Shown piece by piece: positions 36,768-45,763 of a stretch of DNA of 64,000 nucleotides. The notes below the pieces were generated by a model. That model was given only the letters and a program-made list of their open reading frames with translations, searched no databases and was not told where the DNA came from. Numbering within the stretch: position 1 is the stretch's first letter; every line of letters starts with the position of its first letter. Both the position numbers and the translations under genes were made by a program. This DNA is from Paraburkholderia panacisoli (GTDB lineage Bacteria; Pseudomonadota; Gammaproteobacteria; Burkholderiales; Burkholderiaceae): NCBI RefSeq assembly GCF_008369935.1, contig NZ_VTUZ01000013.1, positions 1-64,000 of the forward strand, written 5' to 3'.

Positions 36768-38060
36768 TCAGTCGAGCGCTTCCGCCCCGGCAGAGTCCGC
36801 GCCGAGATCTGCGCCCAGACGATGCGAAGCGATACCGGACAAAACGAGATACAGGCAGCCGGCTGCGGGCGCGCTAATCAAAGGCGTGACTACGCCGGGG
36901 ATCAGCCGGTGACAAAGAAACGCCACCATCATGCCTGCCCCAGTCGCAAATAGCGCGGCCAGGTTCACCGGCGCCACCCTGGTGCGCGAAAAGCCCACGC
37001 GCACCCTCAGGACGTAGTAGTCCGCGACGATCACACCGCCGATTGGCGATGCAATGGCTGTAAGTAGCAGCGTCCAGCTGGACACGTCGCCGACGCTGTC
37101 GGTAATGGCCAGAAAAATGCCGAGAAGCGTGGTGGCGCCCGCGACTCCCATCCACGGCAGTGTCGGAAATGCGCTTTTGAACGTCACGCCGGCGTTGGTC
37201 AGGCATGCATCGCAGGTGGTCCAATTGGAAACGATGACGAGCACCAGCAGTAGCCACGACAGCGCATTGCCTGCAGTAAACAGGTCGTTCACTCTGATGC
37301 CTGACGCCGCGACCAGCACACCGATGATCAGGAACGGCAGGTTCGCCAGCAGAAAGCCGAACGCGGTCGCCTGTACCGCTTCATTTCCGGTGCGGCAGAA
37401 ACGCACGATGTCACCGGTCATCGTACCGCTCACGACGAAGGTGCCGAAGGCAATGCACACGCCCGTGCCGAACGGCAGCGTTCCTCCGATCGGACCGTCC
37501 AGCAGCACAGCCCATTTAGGTACGAGTTGATGAGCAAAGACGATTGCGGCGAACAGCGTCATCGCGGGGATCGCGATCGCCGTCATGTTGAAGCCGTGGC
37601 TGATGCGGACGATGACCGGCATCGCGAACAGAACGCCTATGACGCAAATTGCGAGTGTCGAATCGCCCGGCAGATGCAGTACGGCGGCCAGGATTAAGGC
37701 CGTCACCGCAACGTGAAAGGCGAACCAGCCTGTGACGAGTGACCCGAGCAACGTGCCCGGGATCACGGCGCCCCATCGGCCGAAGACTCCTTCAAGTACG
37801 AGTTGCGAACTCAAGCCCCAGCGGCCAGCAGCGAAACCGATCGCCGCCGAATAGATGAAGAGGATCCAGTTGCCGAGGGTCGCGGCAAACAGTGCGTCGA
37901 GCGTGCCTAACGAGGCCTGAAGATGACTGCCGACGATGATGGAGGCAAACGCGGACGAGAAGCCGGACCACGCGAACGCGGGGAAGATGAGCCCGCGACG
38001 TCGTGGTAGTGGGATTGGCCTGGTTCCGCTGCCGTCGTTTGCTTCGCGGAGGAGGTTCAT
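36768..38060 (-). CDS. NCS1-type permease, second copy
   Basis: 430 residues, about 12 helices. FPAFAWSGFSSAFASIIVGS is the helix-1 segment, AFGTFVVSGTMTGDIVRFCR the helix-6 motif (GTMTxDxxRF) also seen in the permease at 30643, and IGGVIVADYYVLR the family's PxxGVxxxDYY-like motif. The two permeases are only distantly similar. It lies upstream of and almost touching the hybrid kinase gene, an unusual pairing suggesting a transporter-sensor unit. Cytosine-like or other N-heterocycle transport is inferred. Confidence 0.85.
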   Translation of the reverse strand: MNLLREANDGSGTRPIPLPRRRGLIFPAFAWSGFSSAFASIIVGSHLQASLGTLDALFAATLGNWILFIYSAAIGFAAGRWGLSSQLVLEGVFGRWGAVIPGTLLGSLVTGWFAFHVAVTALILAAVLHLPGDSTLAICVIGVLFAMPVIVRISHGFNMTAIAIPAMTLFAAIVFAHQLVPKWAVLLDGPIGGTLPFGTGVCIAFGTFVVSGTMTGDIVRFCRTGNEAVQATAFGFLLANLPFLIIGVLVAASGIRVNDLFTAGNALSWLLLVLVIVSNWTTCDACLTNAGVTFKSAFPTLPWMGVAGATTLLGIFLAITDSVGDVSSWTLLLTAIASPIGGVIVADYYVLRVRVGFSRTRVAPVNLAALFATGAGMMVAFLCHRLIPGVVTPLISAPAAGCLYLVLSGIASHRLGADLGADSAGAEALD

Positions 38061-38312
38061 GGATGCTAGTCAACCTGCAATATCGGGGAGAGATTTACAT
38101 GTCAGATAGTCTCACAGCCGTGGGGTGCCGGCCTGCCGGTTTGAACCCCGGCCGCAACACGCTACAACATGGCAGAGCGTCGTGCCGGATGCTTCGATAT
38201 GCGCCCTATTCAAATGTGAGGGACTTCCCCAACCTGAGGCGACGTTGAGGTCGGACGGCATCGAGTGCCAGGATTGAGGTGTCAGCCATCAATCTGAACA
38301 GGAGGGGAAGTC

Positions 38313-39383
38313 ATGGTCCAGCTTACTACCGTCGGAATCGACCTGGCAAAGGATGTGTTCGCGATCTGCGTGCTCGATGCCACTGGCGCTGTGCTGCAGC
38401 GGCGTGTGCTGCGACGCGATGCGTTCATGCGATGGGCCGAGCAACTGCCTCGGTGCCGCGTCGCGATGGAGGCCTGCGGCTCCTCCCATCACTGGGGCCG
38501 CTGGTTTGCTGCGCTTGGTCACACGGCCCGGCTTATTCCAGCCGAGTTCGTCAAGCCGTTCAGACCGGATGGCAAGAATGATGCAGCCGATGCTGAGGCC
38601 ATCAGCGTTGCGGCGCGGCAGCCGACGATGCGTTTTGTGGCGATCAAATCCGTCGAGCAGCAGGCGATTCTGGCGTGGCATAGCGTGCGTAATGGCTGGC
38701 AGGAGGAACGTACCGCGTTGCTGAACCGGACCCGCGGGTTGCTGGCTGAATTCGGCGTGGTGATCGCACGCTCTGCGGACCGCTTTATCAGCGCGTTGCC
38801 AATCCTGATCGAAGACGCCAGGCTGCATGACCCGGTGAGTGCGATGCTGCTGGAGGTGCGGGAACAACTGGCGGCGCTGAACCTGCGGCTTGCACGCTGC
38901 GACCAGCAGATTGCCACTCACGCCAGAAGCAGTGACGTTGCAAGACGCGCCGGCGAACTGCTCGGCGTCGGTCCGGTGACATCCAGTGCCCTGGCTGCGA
39001 CCGTTCCCGACGCGAAGGTCTTCCGCAATGGCCGGCAGTTCGGCGCCTGGCTTGGCCTGACCCCGCGCCAGCACAGCTCAGGTGGCAGGACGCGGCTCGG
39101 ACATTTCAACCTGCGCGGCAATGTCTATCTGCGCACGCTGCTGGTTCAGGGCGCCCGAAGTACGTTGCAGGCGGCTTGCGTGCGTGGGGTCGGCACGCAG
39201 CGCCGACTGCAACGATGGATCAGGCAACTCCATGAACGCAAGGGCTATCACAAGACGTTGATTGCGATTGCAAACATGCACGCCCGGATGCTGTGGGCGA
39301 TGCTCGCCAGGGACGAACACTACGATGCCGACGCCTGGCAACGCCACCCCATGCATCCGCCGTTACCGCCCGCTACCACCTGA
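38313..39383 (+). CDS. IS110-family transposase, IS1111 group
   Basis: 356 residues. N-terminal RuvC-like DEDD domain starting TVGIDLAKDVFAICVLD, with VAMEACGSSHHWGRWF and GKNDAADAEAISVAARQP. The C-terminal Tnp20 domain contains GELLGVGPVTSSALAATV and GLTPRQHSSGGRTRLG, where the conserved Ser acts. Intact, with GGAGGGG upstream of the ATG. In the IS1111 group the guide (bridge/seek) RNA is encoded downstream of the gene, so the non-coding part right of 39383 is its likely place. Confidence 0.93.
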   Translation: MVQLTTVGIDLAKDVFAICVLDATGAVLQRRVLRRDAFMRWAEQLPRCRVAMEACGSSHHWGRWFAALGHTARLIPAEFVKPFRPDGKNDAADAEAISVAARQPTMRFVAIKSVEQQAILAWHSVRNGWQEERTALLNRTRGLLAEFGVVIARSADRFISALPILIEDARLHDPVSAMLLEVREQLAALNLRLARCDQQIATHARSSDVARRAGELLGVGPVTSSALAATVPDAKVFRNGRQFGAWLGLTPRQHSSGGRTRLGHFNLRGNVYLRTLLVQGARSTLQAACVRGVGTQRRLQRWIRQLHERKGYHKTLIAIANMHARMLWAMLARDEHYDADAWQRHPMHPPLPPATT

Positions 39384-40000
39384 CCTGATCTCCACAATGC
39401 TCAACTACTGCTCGACGCGATAGCAAGACGAGGTCGGACCGAACAGGAGAAGAACCCGACGATTCTGTTGGCGAGTCGTTACCGCATGAGGCTTACTTAC
39501 TGACGCCTGTTCGCCGGTTTTCAAATAGGGTTCTCCTGGGCGACTCATATCATGGCCCGCCCGATACGTCTCGGGCAACAAGGCCGTTTGCAAAGACGCA
39601 GTCTGTTGCTGGTATTGCTTCGACGTCACAGCAGCAGCCGACTTGAGGAAAATGAAATGACTACGCCAACCGGCCCACCCGCATGCGCGCGTCGAATGTC
39701 TGCAAGCGTCGAAAAAAAATCGAACCCCGATCTTGACTCTCGGGGGGAGTCCTTGCAAATTGAATCCGCAAGTTGCATTGGTGAGCAACGCAATTCGAAG
39801 AGCTCAGCAGCGGGGAGCAAAGCTGATCGTTCGATTCTCGTAAAAGCGAAAACGCCGAGGTGGCCGCTTCCAGGCTTTCGCTCAAGCCTGGATCCGATGA
39901 GGCGATGTGCTGTGGGCGGTTGAAGGCGTTGTCATCCCGGGGGCGCATTAGCCCCGAAATCAAATGACAATGGCGAAGTAGAGGCTCGCCAACCATGAGA
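39384..40000. other. Non-coding flank of IS1111-type element and spacer before IS3
   Basis: No gene recognised. The first part (to roughly 39560) should contain the IS110 right end and possibly its guide RNA. A frame at 39657-39923 with a weak ribosome binding site encodes a low-complexity peptide and is not accepted as a gene. Confidence 0.45.
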
Positions 40001-40049
40001 TTGACCCGCAAAAACGGACATCTATCCTTTGGAGAAGGAGGTGCCGATT

Positions 40050-40367
40050 ATGGGCAAGCATCGTACCCCGTACCCGGCGGAATTTCGGGCGCAAATGGTC
40101 GAGCTGGTGAAGGCCGGACGCAGGCCGGAGGAACTGGAAAAGGAGTTCGAGCCGACTGCACAGACCATCTACAACTGGGTGGCGCAGGCTGATCGCGACA
40201 CAGGCGTGCGGCATGACGGTCTGACCACAGCTGAACGGCAGGAGCTTACACGGTTGCGTCGTGAAGTCCGGCAACTGAAGATGGAGCGCGACATCCTCTC
40301 TCACGCGGCAGCCTGGTTCGCGAGGGAGACGGGATCCATTCCACCGAAGGGCGGTACGGATTCATGA
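40050..40367 (+). CDS. IS3-family transposase OrfA
   Basis: 105 residues. The N-terminal helix-turn-helix (YPAEFRAQMVELVKAGRRPE, then TAQTIYNWVAQADRD) and the C-terminal leucine-zipper helix (LTRLRREVRQLKMERDILSH) are typical OrfA. Its stop overlaps the OrfB start by 4 bp (ATGA at 40364), the usual site of programmed frameshifting giving the OrfAB transposase. GGAGAAGGAGG lies upstream of ATG 40050. Confidence 0.93.
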   Translation: MGKHRTPYPAEFRAQMVELVKAGRRPEELEKEFEPTAQTIYNWVAQADRDTGVRHDGLTTAERQELTRLRREVRQLKMERDILSHAAAWFARETGSIPPKGGTDS

Positions 40368-42229
40368 AAGCGAACCGGGCCCGCTGGCCCATTGCGATGA
40401 TGGCACGGCTGCTCGGCGTCTCGACGAGCGGCTATTACACGTGGCTGGTGCGAGAGCCCGCGATGCGCACGCGTAGCGATGCGCAACTGCTCGCGCGCAT
40501 CCGCACGCTACATGCGAGCTCGCGCGGCACATACGGGGCACCGCGTATCCATGCGCAGCTCGCGCGTGAAGGCGTACACGTGGGACGCAAGCGGGTGGCG
40601 CGCCTCATGCGTATGGCGGGTCTGTGCGGGGCAAGCCGGCGGCGCTGGCCGCGCACCACACGGCCACGCGCAGGCGCCCGGCGTGCGCCGGATCTGGTGC
40701 GTCGGCACTTCAGTGCCGACGCGACAAACGTGCTGTGGGTCGCAGATGCGACCTATGTACCCACGGGCGAAGGATTCCTCTATCTGGCGGTTGTGCTGGA
40801 CGTATTCAGCCGTCGCGTCGTCGGCTGGGCGATGTCAAACCATCTGTACACCGAACTGATGTTACGGGCGCTGGACATGGCGTTGCAGCAGCGACGCCAT
40901 GACGGTGTGATTCTACATTCCGATCAGGGCTGTCAATACACCTCCATTGCCTTTGGGCGGCGCTGCCGCGAAGCCGGCGTGCAACCGTCGATGGGGACCG
41001 CCGGCGACGCCTATGACAACGCGATGTGCGAGTCGTTCTTCGGCACACTCGAAGCCGAACTGCTCTGTCGCGAACACTTCGCGACGCACGAACAGGCACG
41101 GCGGCGTCTCTTCTCGTTTCTGGAATTGGGTAGCCCCGTGCCCTTGCGGACACGGAGCCCCCGAAGAACCGTACGTGCGAGTTTCCCCGCATACGGCTCG
41201 AGCACCGCGTTAAGCGTCGCACTGACGCCGGCCTTGCCGGAATCGCACAGGGCCTTCGCAAACCCTCGCGTCGTCGGTCTGCCTGATCACTCAGGTGAAG
41301 GGCGCTGAACCGGCTCGCGCCGGCCACTCTCAAGCTGCCTTTCATGAGACCTCAGGTGCGCGTCTGCGACAGCTGCACCATACGGAAGTCAGCACCCTTT
41401 CAGGTCGGGGCAAATTTTGAACCCCTATCCGGGCGATTACAGTCCGGCATTCGCTTTTTCCGCGTTCTCTTACCCGCTCCCCCAACAGCTTGCCTCACGG
41501 CTCGCCTGCCACAGGTCCAGCTTCAGACCGATGGCGGAGAATCGGGCTTACCACGTTCCCGTTCCTGCCGACCCAGATGCAAGTTGAACTTCTCCTTGCA
41601 GCGGGTCTGTCCGTTTAGCGCCCGTCTTTTCCCCGGCAGCGTCGCGACGACGTGCTCCTACAACCCAAAGGAGCATCCAGCTGCGTGCCTTTTGGCTCGG
41701 GCCTGTAAGCCGCTTCGGCCCGTTGTTGTTTACGAGGTTTATCAACGGTTCACATCTGTTGCGCATGCGGAACTTGCCTGGCCTCCACGCCGCATTGCGG
41801 CTTGCAGCGTCGTCACTCACTGTCGCCAGTGATGACGTCTTTCGACGAGACGTTGTCCCTGGAGCTTCGCACCTGACCGTTACCAGTCACGCACGTCCAG
41901 GTAGACAACTGCCGGTCGTACGGCAGGTCACGGCACGGCAAGCCGCGCGTGACAAGACAGAAACAGACTTTGCCATCCACTACATTGCCGATTTGCGTCC
42001 GGCGGACGGCGACACGTGTCGCACGAGCTGGTACAACATACGCCGCCTCCACAGCAGCATCGGCTACTGTTCGCCGCTCGAGTTCGAAAACCTGCATGCG
42101 CAAGACCAAAGCTTATCGTCGCGCGGGTTGTCCACCGCCGGGCAGCGTCATGGTCGTGACAGGCGACCCGCCGCCCGGCCGTGGACAACCCGCGATTTGA
42201 TCTTATCGGGAGGTGCCACGCCGCATTAA
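40364..42229 (+). pseudogene. IS3-family transposase OrfB, split by a group II intron (40364-41127 and 42025-42229)
   Basis: The first part has the HTH-like start and the DDE core: Asp in VLWVADATYVPTGEGFLYLA, Asp in GVILHSDQGCQYTS, and Glu in NAMCESFFGTLEAELL. It ends in RRRLFSFLEL at the intron. The second part resumes SWYNIRRLHSSIGYCSPLEF, the normal continuation. Joining 41127 to 42025 keeps the frame and yields 322 residues. Because the intron runs antisense to the gene it cannot be spliced from the transposase mRNA, so the transposase is inactivated. Confidence 0.9.
41128..42024 (-). ncRNA. ORF-less group II intron, antisense inside IS3 orfB
   Basis: Read on the minus strand it starts GTGCGAC at 42024 (group II 5' consensus GUGYG) and ends in GGGCTACCC at 41128. 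Domain V is the 34-mer at 41166-41199: GAGCCGTATGCG, a GGAAAC-type tetraloop, CGCACGTACGGTTC, with the catalytic AGC triad. Core segments such as GAACGCGGAAAAAGCGAATG (domains II-III) are present. At 897 nt there is no room for, and no trace of, a reverse transcriptase/maturase in domain IV. AGCTGG near 41677-41682 could be EBS1 pairing with CCAGCT just 5' of the intron. Confidence 0.88.
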
Positions 42230-42441
42230 ACTCAACTGCAGATCTATCCGTCGAACCGGGTCAACCTCACCAATTGCTTCAACGTGTTTGGGGGTGCCCA
42301 AGGTAAAGGCAGAGTTCGGCCAGCAAACGACCTTCGCGGACAACAGGGTTCAGACATTCAGGTGTCCGTTGCGCCCTGGCTTCAGCCAATCATTGCGCAT
42401 CGCTCAGCGTCAAGTCGAGACGCCTGGGAGGGCGAGCTCCG

Positions 42442-43377
42442 TCACGCAGATCGGGAGCCACCCGATGGGTAACTGGCAAGCAATGCAGAACAGCGCTCAC
42501 GCAGGAAGGCATGCAACTCGTTAATCGCCGGCGTCAGTTGCGCACGGTGAGCACAAATCAAGTGCAGCGGCGCAGGCTCGCAATACTCTGGTGGAAATAA
42601 CTCCACCAGTCGCCCTGCCTTCAAATCGTCGATGAGGTCCAGTCGCGACTTGTAGACAAGGCCTTCCCCGGCTATCGCCCAGCGACGAACTGCATCGGCA
42701 TCGTCGCTGATGCGATTGCCTGTGACTGCCACGGTGCGCTCGCCGCCAGGCGGGGTAAAGCGCCAGCGTTCATGTATCTGCTCGCTCCAGACGTACCGAA
42801 GGCAGTTGTGTCGCCGCAGGTCGTCAACTTTAGCCGGTGCGCCATGCCGTTCGATGTACGCAGGCGCGGCGCACAATGCGCGTCGGTTGTTGTCAACCAG
42901 TTTCATGGCCAGTAGGGATGAATCTGGCAGCGCTCCGTAGCGCACGACTGCATCCAGCGGCTGGCGGATCAGGTCGGCCGCACGGTCGCTCATTTTCACG
43001 TGCAGCGACAAACCAGGGTGCCGGTGCTGGAATTCATCCAGCCAGGGCAACAGCAGGTTTCGACCAAAGTCAGACGGAGCGGACAGCCGCAGCGGGCCGG
43101 ACAGCGCCCCCCGGCCGTTTGCCAGGGCCTGCTCGCCCTGCTCGAGCGCACCAATCATGATCCGCGCATGCGGCAGGTAACGCTCCCCGGCCTCTGATAG
43201 TTGCATGCTTCGCGTGGACCGCGTGAACAGGCGCGTGTCCAGTGCCTTTTCGAGCCGTTGCACTGATGCACTCGCATGTGCAGGCGCGATATTCAGCTGG
43301 CGCGCCGCCTCCGAGAAGCTGCCGTAGTCCACCGCGTGCACGAAGATCTGAACGTCATCGAGTCGAATCATTTTCAT
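42442..43377 (-). CDS. LysR-family transcriptional regulator
   Basis: 311 residues starting MKMIRLDDVQIFVHAVDYGS. The HTH is SEAARQLNIAPAHASASVQR (about 22-41), followed by the wing RLFTRSTRSMQLSEAG and the effector domain. Divergent from the oxidoreductase gene at 43469 across a 91-bp region, which must contain both promoters and the operator; that gene and the following glcG-like gene are its likely targets. A second Met (43371) is an equally possible start. Confidence 0.92.
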   Translation of the reverse strand: MKMIRLDDVQIFVHAVDYGSFSEAARQLNIAPAHASASVQRLEKALDTRLFTRSTRSMQLSEAGERYLPHARIMIGALEQGEQALANGRGALSGPLRLSAPSDFGRNLLLPWLDEFQHRHPGLSLHVKMSDRAADLIRQPLDAVVRYGALPDSSLLAMKLVDNNRRALCAAPAYIERHGAPAKVDDLRRHNCLRYVWSEQIHERWRFTPPGGERTVAVTGNRISDDADAVRRWAIAGEGLVYKSRLDLIDDLKAGRLVELFPPEYCEPAPLHLICAHRAQLTPAINELHAFLRERCSALLASYPSGGSRSA

Positions 43378-43468
43378 TGAAATGCAGAAAGTGTTTGGGC
43401 GCTGCGGGTATTTATACGCATCTCGACGAAAGATAACATGGCCTCAAACACCCTTGGAGACCACGTGT

Positions 43469-44482
43469 ATGAAAGCCATTGGCTTCTATCAGAACCATTC
43501 CATCAGCCACCCGCAGGCGCTGCAGGACATCGAGCTGCCGACGCCGGAACTGCGCGACCACGATCTGCTGGTGGAAGTGAAAGCGGTGTCGGTCAACCCG
43601 GTCGATACCAAAATCCGGCGCGGCGGCGATATTCCAGAAGGGGGGGCGCGCATCGCCGGCTGGGACGCGGCGGGAATCGTCCGCGCAACCGGAGCGTTGG
43701 CCTCGCGTTTCAAGCCAGGCGACCGTGTCTGGTACGCCGGTGACATCAAGCGGCCCGGCTGCAACAGCGAGCTGCACGCCGTGGACGAACGCATCGTCGG
43801 ACCTATGCCGACATCACTGGACTTCGCAGAGGCCGCTTCGTTGCCGCTGACGGCGATCACCGCGTGGGAACTGCTGTTCGACCGTCTGCGTGTTCAGGCA
43901 GTGGACCCGACCGACAACAACGTGCTGCTCGTAATCGGAGCGGCGGGCGGCGTCGGCTCGATTCTGACCCAACTGGCACGCGAGCTGACTGGTATGACCG
44001 TCATCGGCACGGCCTCGCGGCCGGAAACCCGCGAGTGGGTGCTGGCTCATGGCGCGCATTACGTCCTCGATCACCATCAGCCTTGGGCATCCCAGTTGGC
44101 CGCGCTCGGCATCGAGCACGTCACCCACGTTGCCGGGCTGAACAACAGCGCCGCCTATGTGCCTCAAATCGCCGCCGTGCTGCGCCCGGAGGGCCAGTTC
44201 GCGCTCATCGACGACCCGGTGGGTCTGGACATCGGTCCGTTCAAGGGGAAATCCATCTCGATTCACTGGGAGCTGATGTTCACCCGCGCGATGTTCACCA
44301 CCGACACCCTCGCACGGCAACACGCCTTGCTGCGCCGCGCCGCGGAGTTGGTCGATCTGGGCCGCCTCAAGCACACTCTGACCCGACGCATTGACGGCAT
44401 CAACGCCGCAGGTCTGATCGAGGCGCATGCGCTGGTCGAGGCGGGCAACATGATCGGCAAGGTCGTCGTTGCCAATCGCTGA
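43469..44482 (+). CDS. MDR-superfamily NADPH:quinone reductase-like oxidoreductase
   Basis: 337 residues, zinc-binding-alcohol-dehydrogenase fold. GroES-like N-terminal part with KAVSVNPVDTKIRRGGDIP and GWDAAGIVRATG, Rossmann part with VIGAAGGVGSILTQLAREL. The cysteines that bind catalytic zinc are absent, so it belongs to the zinc-free quinone oxidoreductase/enoyl reductase branch. It likely reduces quinones or enones with NADPH. It is followed after 24 bp by the GlcG-like gene. GGAGA lies 10 bases before the ATG. Confidence 0.9.
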   Translation: MKAIGFYQNHSISHPQALQDIELPTPELRDHDLLVEVKAVSVNPVDTKIRRGGDIPEGGARIAGWDAAGIVRATGALASRFKPGDRVWYAGDIKRPGCNSELHAVDERIVGPMPTSLDFAEAASLPLTAITAWELLFDRLRVQAVDPTDNNVLLVIGAAGGVGSILTQLARELTGMTVIGTASRPETREWVLAHGAHYVLDHHQPWASQLAALGIEHVTHVAGLNNSAAYVPQIAAVLRPEGQFALIDDPVGLDIGPFKGKSISIHWELMFTRAMFTTDTLARQHALLRRAAELVDLGRLKHTLTRRIDGINAAGLIEAHALVEAGNMIGKVVVANR

Positions 44483-44506
44483 ACCCTTCTAACAACGAGC
44501 ATCAAC

Positions 44507-44932
44507 ATGACATCGCAAATCATCAGCACGACAACGATCAGCCTGGAAGCCGCGCAAGCATTGCTGGCAGAAGCGCGCCGCGCCTGCGCCGCGCGCGGGT
44601 TCGCCGCGACAATCGCCGTTACCGATGCAGGAGGCCATCTGCGCGCTTTCGAGCGCTCCGATTCCGTCCCGTTCCTGACTGTTGACGTAGCCATCGACAA
44701 GGCATGGACCGCCGCGTCGTTCGGCATGGCCACGCACCAATGGAATCAGTACATGACCGAGCCCGCCGTTGCGCCGCTGGCGCACCATCCGCGGCTGACG
44801 CCGGTCGGCGGTGGCGTACCGATCTTCCACGAAGGGCGTCTGGTGGGGGGCATCGGTGTTTCTGGCGGAACATCGGTTCAAGACCATGAGGCCGCTGAGG
44901 AGGCGCTGCGTCACGCAGGGTTCATGCAGTAA
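44507..44932 (+). CDS. GlcG/HbpS-family heme-binding-like protein
   Basis: 141 residues covering the whole domain: ISLEAAQALLAEARRACAAR, TIAVTDAGGHLRAFERSD, and the Gly-rich end VPIFHEGRLVGGIGVSGGTS. Members are small cytoplasmic or secreted proteins that bind heme or stabilise flavin/cobalamin enzymes; glcG sits beside glycolate oxidase genes. Cotranscribed with the oxidoreductase upstream. Exact role unknown. Confidence 0.88.
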   Translation: MTSQIISTTTISLEAAQALLAEARRACAARGFAATIAVTDAGGHLRAFERSDSVPFLTVDVAIDKAWTAASFGMATHQWNQYMTEPAVAPLAHHPRLTPVGGGVPIFHEGRLVGGIGVSGGTSVQDHEAAEEALRHAGFMQ

Positions 44933-45702
44933 GCTTGGGCTGCTAGCGGGATCTGTGGCAGCCGCACTCACTGCAATGACTCCGATTCACGCCAGCGCTT
45001 TTTTCCGCAGTTTCCGATCAAGGTGAGAAAGCACTGGTCGTCACCCGCGCATATCGCCGTGTTGAGCTGTGCTTACCGTCAATCGACGAACGTCCACAAA
45101 GCCCGAACTGTTGCTCGTGACGGGCCGGCCCGAATGGCCGGTCCACTTTGATAATTGCCGTTGGAGCTGTGGCGGCTCGAGCGGCCGCTGTGGGTCCGAT
45201 TGTCGCCCTTCAGGCCAAGGCAACCCACACCAGGTCAGGGTTCGGCTAATAACTCTGGGTGCCGCTAACTTCAGTCGCCGACCCGATATCCAAACCTAAG
45301 TTAGCCGTCGTTGCCCACACTCATGACGCCCGCCCGCCGGAGCGCGAATTTCGAATCTTACTGTGGGAGTTGCAAGACCACCAGTGCCGTCTAGCTATGT
45401 GCTCGAAAGCATTGGGTACGTTGATTCGCGCGTCGGGGCATCCATAGAGGCGTGGCGGCGCTTGCCAGCGGGGTCACGACTCACCCGTTTTACTCCAACA
45501 CATCGAAAGACCTGGACGGGAGAGTTGTCCGTAAAGAGGCTCCGCCGGCTCGCCTAAGTCAATCGGACCTAAACACAGCCAGCGGAGTCAATCACGACTC
45601 TTACCGAGCTGCAACGATGTTCGTATCTCAGTACGCACACGCGTTTGTTGGTTGGCTCATCGGTTTCCAGTTGGTGCAGGAAAGCGGTCCAGGGATGCCT
45701 GA
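44933..45702. other. Long intergenic region
   Basis: I see no gene. Frames are short and lack ribosome binding sites or family features. It separates two convergent transcription units; the iorB terminator is at its right end. Confidence 0.45.
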
Positions 45703-45734
45703 CAAAAACGCCGCCCCCCGCCGGGGGTACGGCG
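45703..45734 (-). terminator. Rho-independent terminator after iorB
   Basis: On the minus strand a GC-rich hairpin (CGCCGTACCCCC / GGGGGGCGGCG) is followed by TTTTTG. It lies 30 bases after the stop of the molybdenum subunit gene. Confidence 0.75.
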
Positions 45735-45763
45735 CATGTCGAACGGTCCTGAAGAAACGACCG

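Larger units (their letters stand above)
40001..42264 (+). mobile_element. IS3-family element interrupted by a group II intron
   Basis: Ends share TTGACCCG (40001-40008; complement at 42257-42264) followed by an imperfect ACGGA match. Contains orfA, orfB and, inside orfB, an 897-bp antisense group II intron. Without the intron the element is about 1.37 kb, a normal IS3 size. No clear target duplication seen. Confidence 0.75.

Noticed and set aside
39657..39923. Small plus-strand frame between IS110 and IS3
   Set aside because: Low-complexity peptide without family features in a region expected to be IS flank.
41723..42024. Plus-strand open frame leading into the second half of orfB
   Set aside because: Upstream of 42025 it is antisense group II intron sequence; only the part after 42025 is transposase.
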